A stretch of DNA of 64,000 nt from Oopsacas minuta (Eukaryota > Porifera > Hexactinellida > Lyssacinosida > Leucopsacidae). This document shows positions 63,995 through 64,000 of this stretch, in pieces. How positions within the stretch are numbered: the stretch's first letter is position 1; every line of letters starts with the position of its first letter. A program made the position numbers and the translations under genes. The notes under the pieces were generated by a model. That model was not told where the DNA came from. It searched no databases and saw nothing but the letters and a program-made list of their open reading frames with translations. The stretch spans positions 682,001 to 746,000 of the forward strand of contig JAKMXF010000033.1 in assembly GCA_024704765.1 (NCBI GenBank), written 5' to 3'.

Positions 63995-64000
63995 CTAAAA

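Overview
This window is nuclear DNA from a eukaryote, almost certainly an animal. It is AT-rich and carries a head-to-tail polyubiquitin gene, GT-AG introns, and orthologues of animal genes (PDE6D, RALGAPA, SRPRA, SLC25A44, PRDX4, an ANKRD26-type centriolar protein, a CENP-E-type kinesin). It also holds a Tc1/mariner element, a large Mutator-like (MULE) element and many short inverted-repeat elements. Genes are packed closely on both strands. Introns are few and short (35 to about 310 nt), and several very large genes (5.8 and 6.3 kb) are single open exons. A 7TM receptor resembling frizzled/smoothened-like receptors of sponges and amoebae, plus a lineage-specific multi-membrane-span family, would fit a sponge or another compact early-branching animal. 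That assignment is inference only.

Layout. 0-2.7 kb: the open end of an ankyrin-repeat gene (-) and a DAZAP1-like RNA-binding protein (-). 4.3-10.2 kb: a 1944-aa ANKRD26-type ankyrin/coiled-coil protein (+). 11.6-12.6 kb: four-unit polyubiquitin (+). 13-15.5 kb: a divergent pair, CYP4-type P450 (-) and secretory peroxiredoxin-4 (+). 16.2-17.6 kb: SLC25A44-like mitochondrial carrier (+, 3 exons). 18-18.8 kb: HINT-family protein (+, 3 exons). 18.9-27.3 kb: a rearranged, duplicated block with two divergent kynurenine aminotransferase/cysteine-conjugate beta-lyase genes sharing a tract of about 960 bp that looks identical, two near-identical secreted-protein genes in inverted orientation, decayed fragments of both, a Tc1/mariner element and a theta-class GST. 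27.4-31.2 kb: METTL7-type methyltransferase (-), PDE6D (-), ICMT-family methyltransferase with a 35-nt intron (-). 31.6-35.3 kb: a complete MULE with long satellite-like terminal inverted repeats, encoding a FLYWCH/DDE transposase followed after a one-base frame break by a RING finger. 36-47.5 kb: RALGAPA (-), SRPRA (-) and an alpha-helical protein weakly like neurochondrin (-). 48.5-57 kb: a cluster of polytopic membrane proteins, three intronless multi-TM genes that look like one uncharacterised family and a six-exon frizzled-like 7TM receptor, with a 2-oxoglutarate/Fe(II) oxygenase (-) among them. 58-63 kb: CENP-E-like kinesin (-, 2 exons). 63.85-64 kb: the last exon of a calmodulin-like EF-hand gene (-).

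How the genes may work together. Most are housekeeping genes without an evident shared pathway. The 18.9-28.2 kb block is the exception. GST-theta, two cysteine-S-conjugate beta-lyase/KAT-type PLP enzymes and a METTL7-type (thiol methyltransferase) protein are three successive activities of the thiomethyl shunt, with a CYP4 and PRDX4 a few kb away. This possible xenobiotic/thiol-detoxification cluster, the MULE-RING element and the multi-TM family are the most interesting items. All assignments come from reading the sequence by eye; no database search was run.
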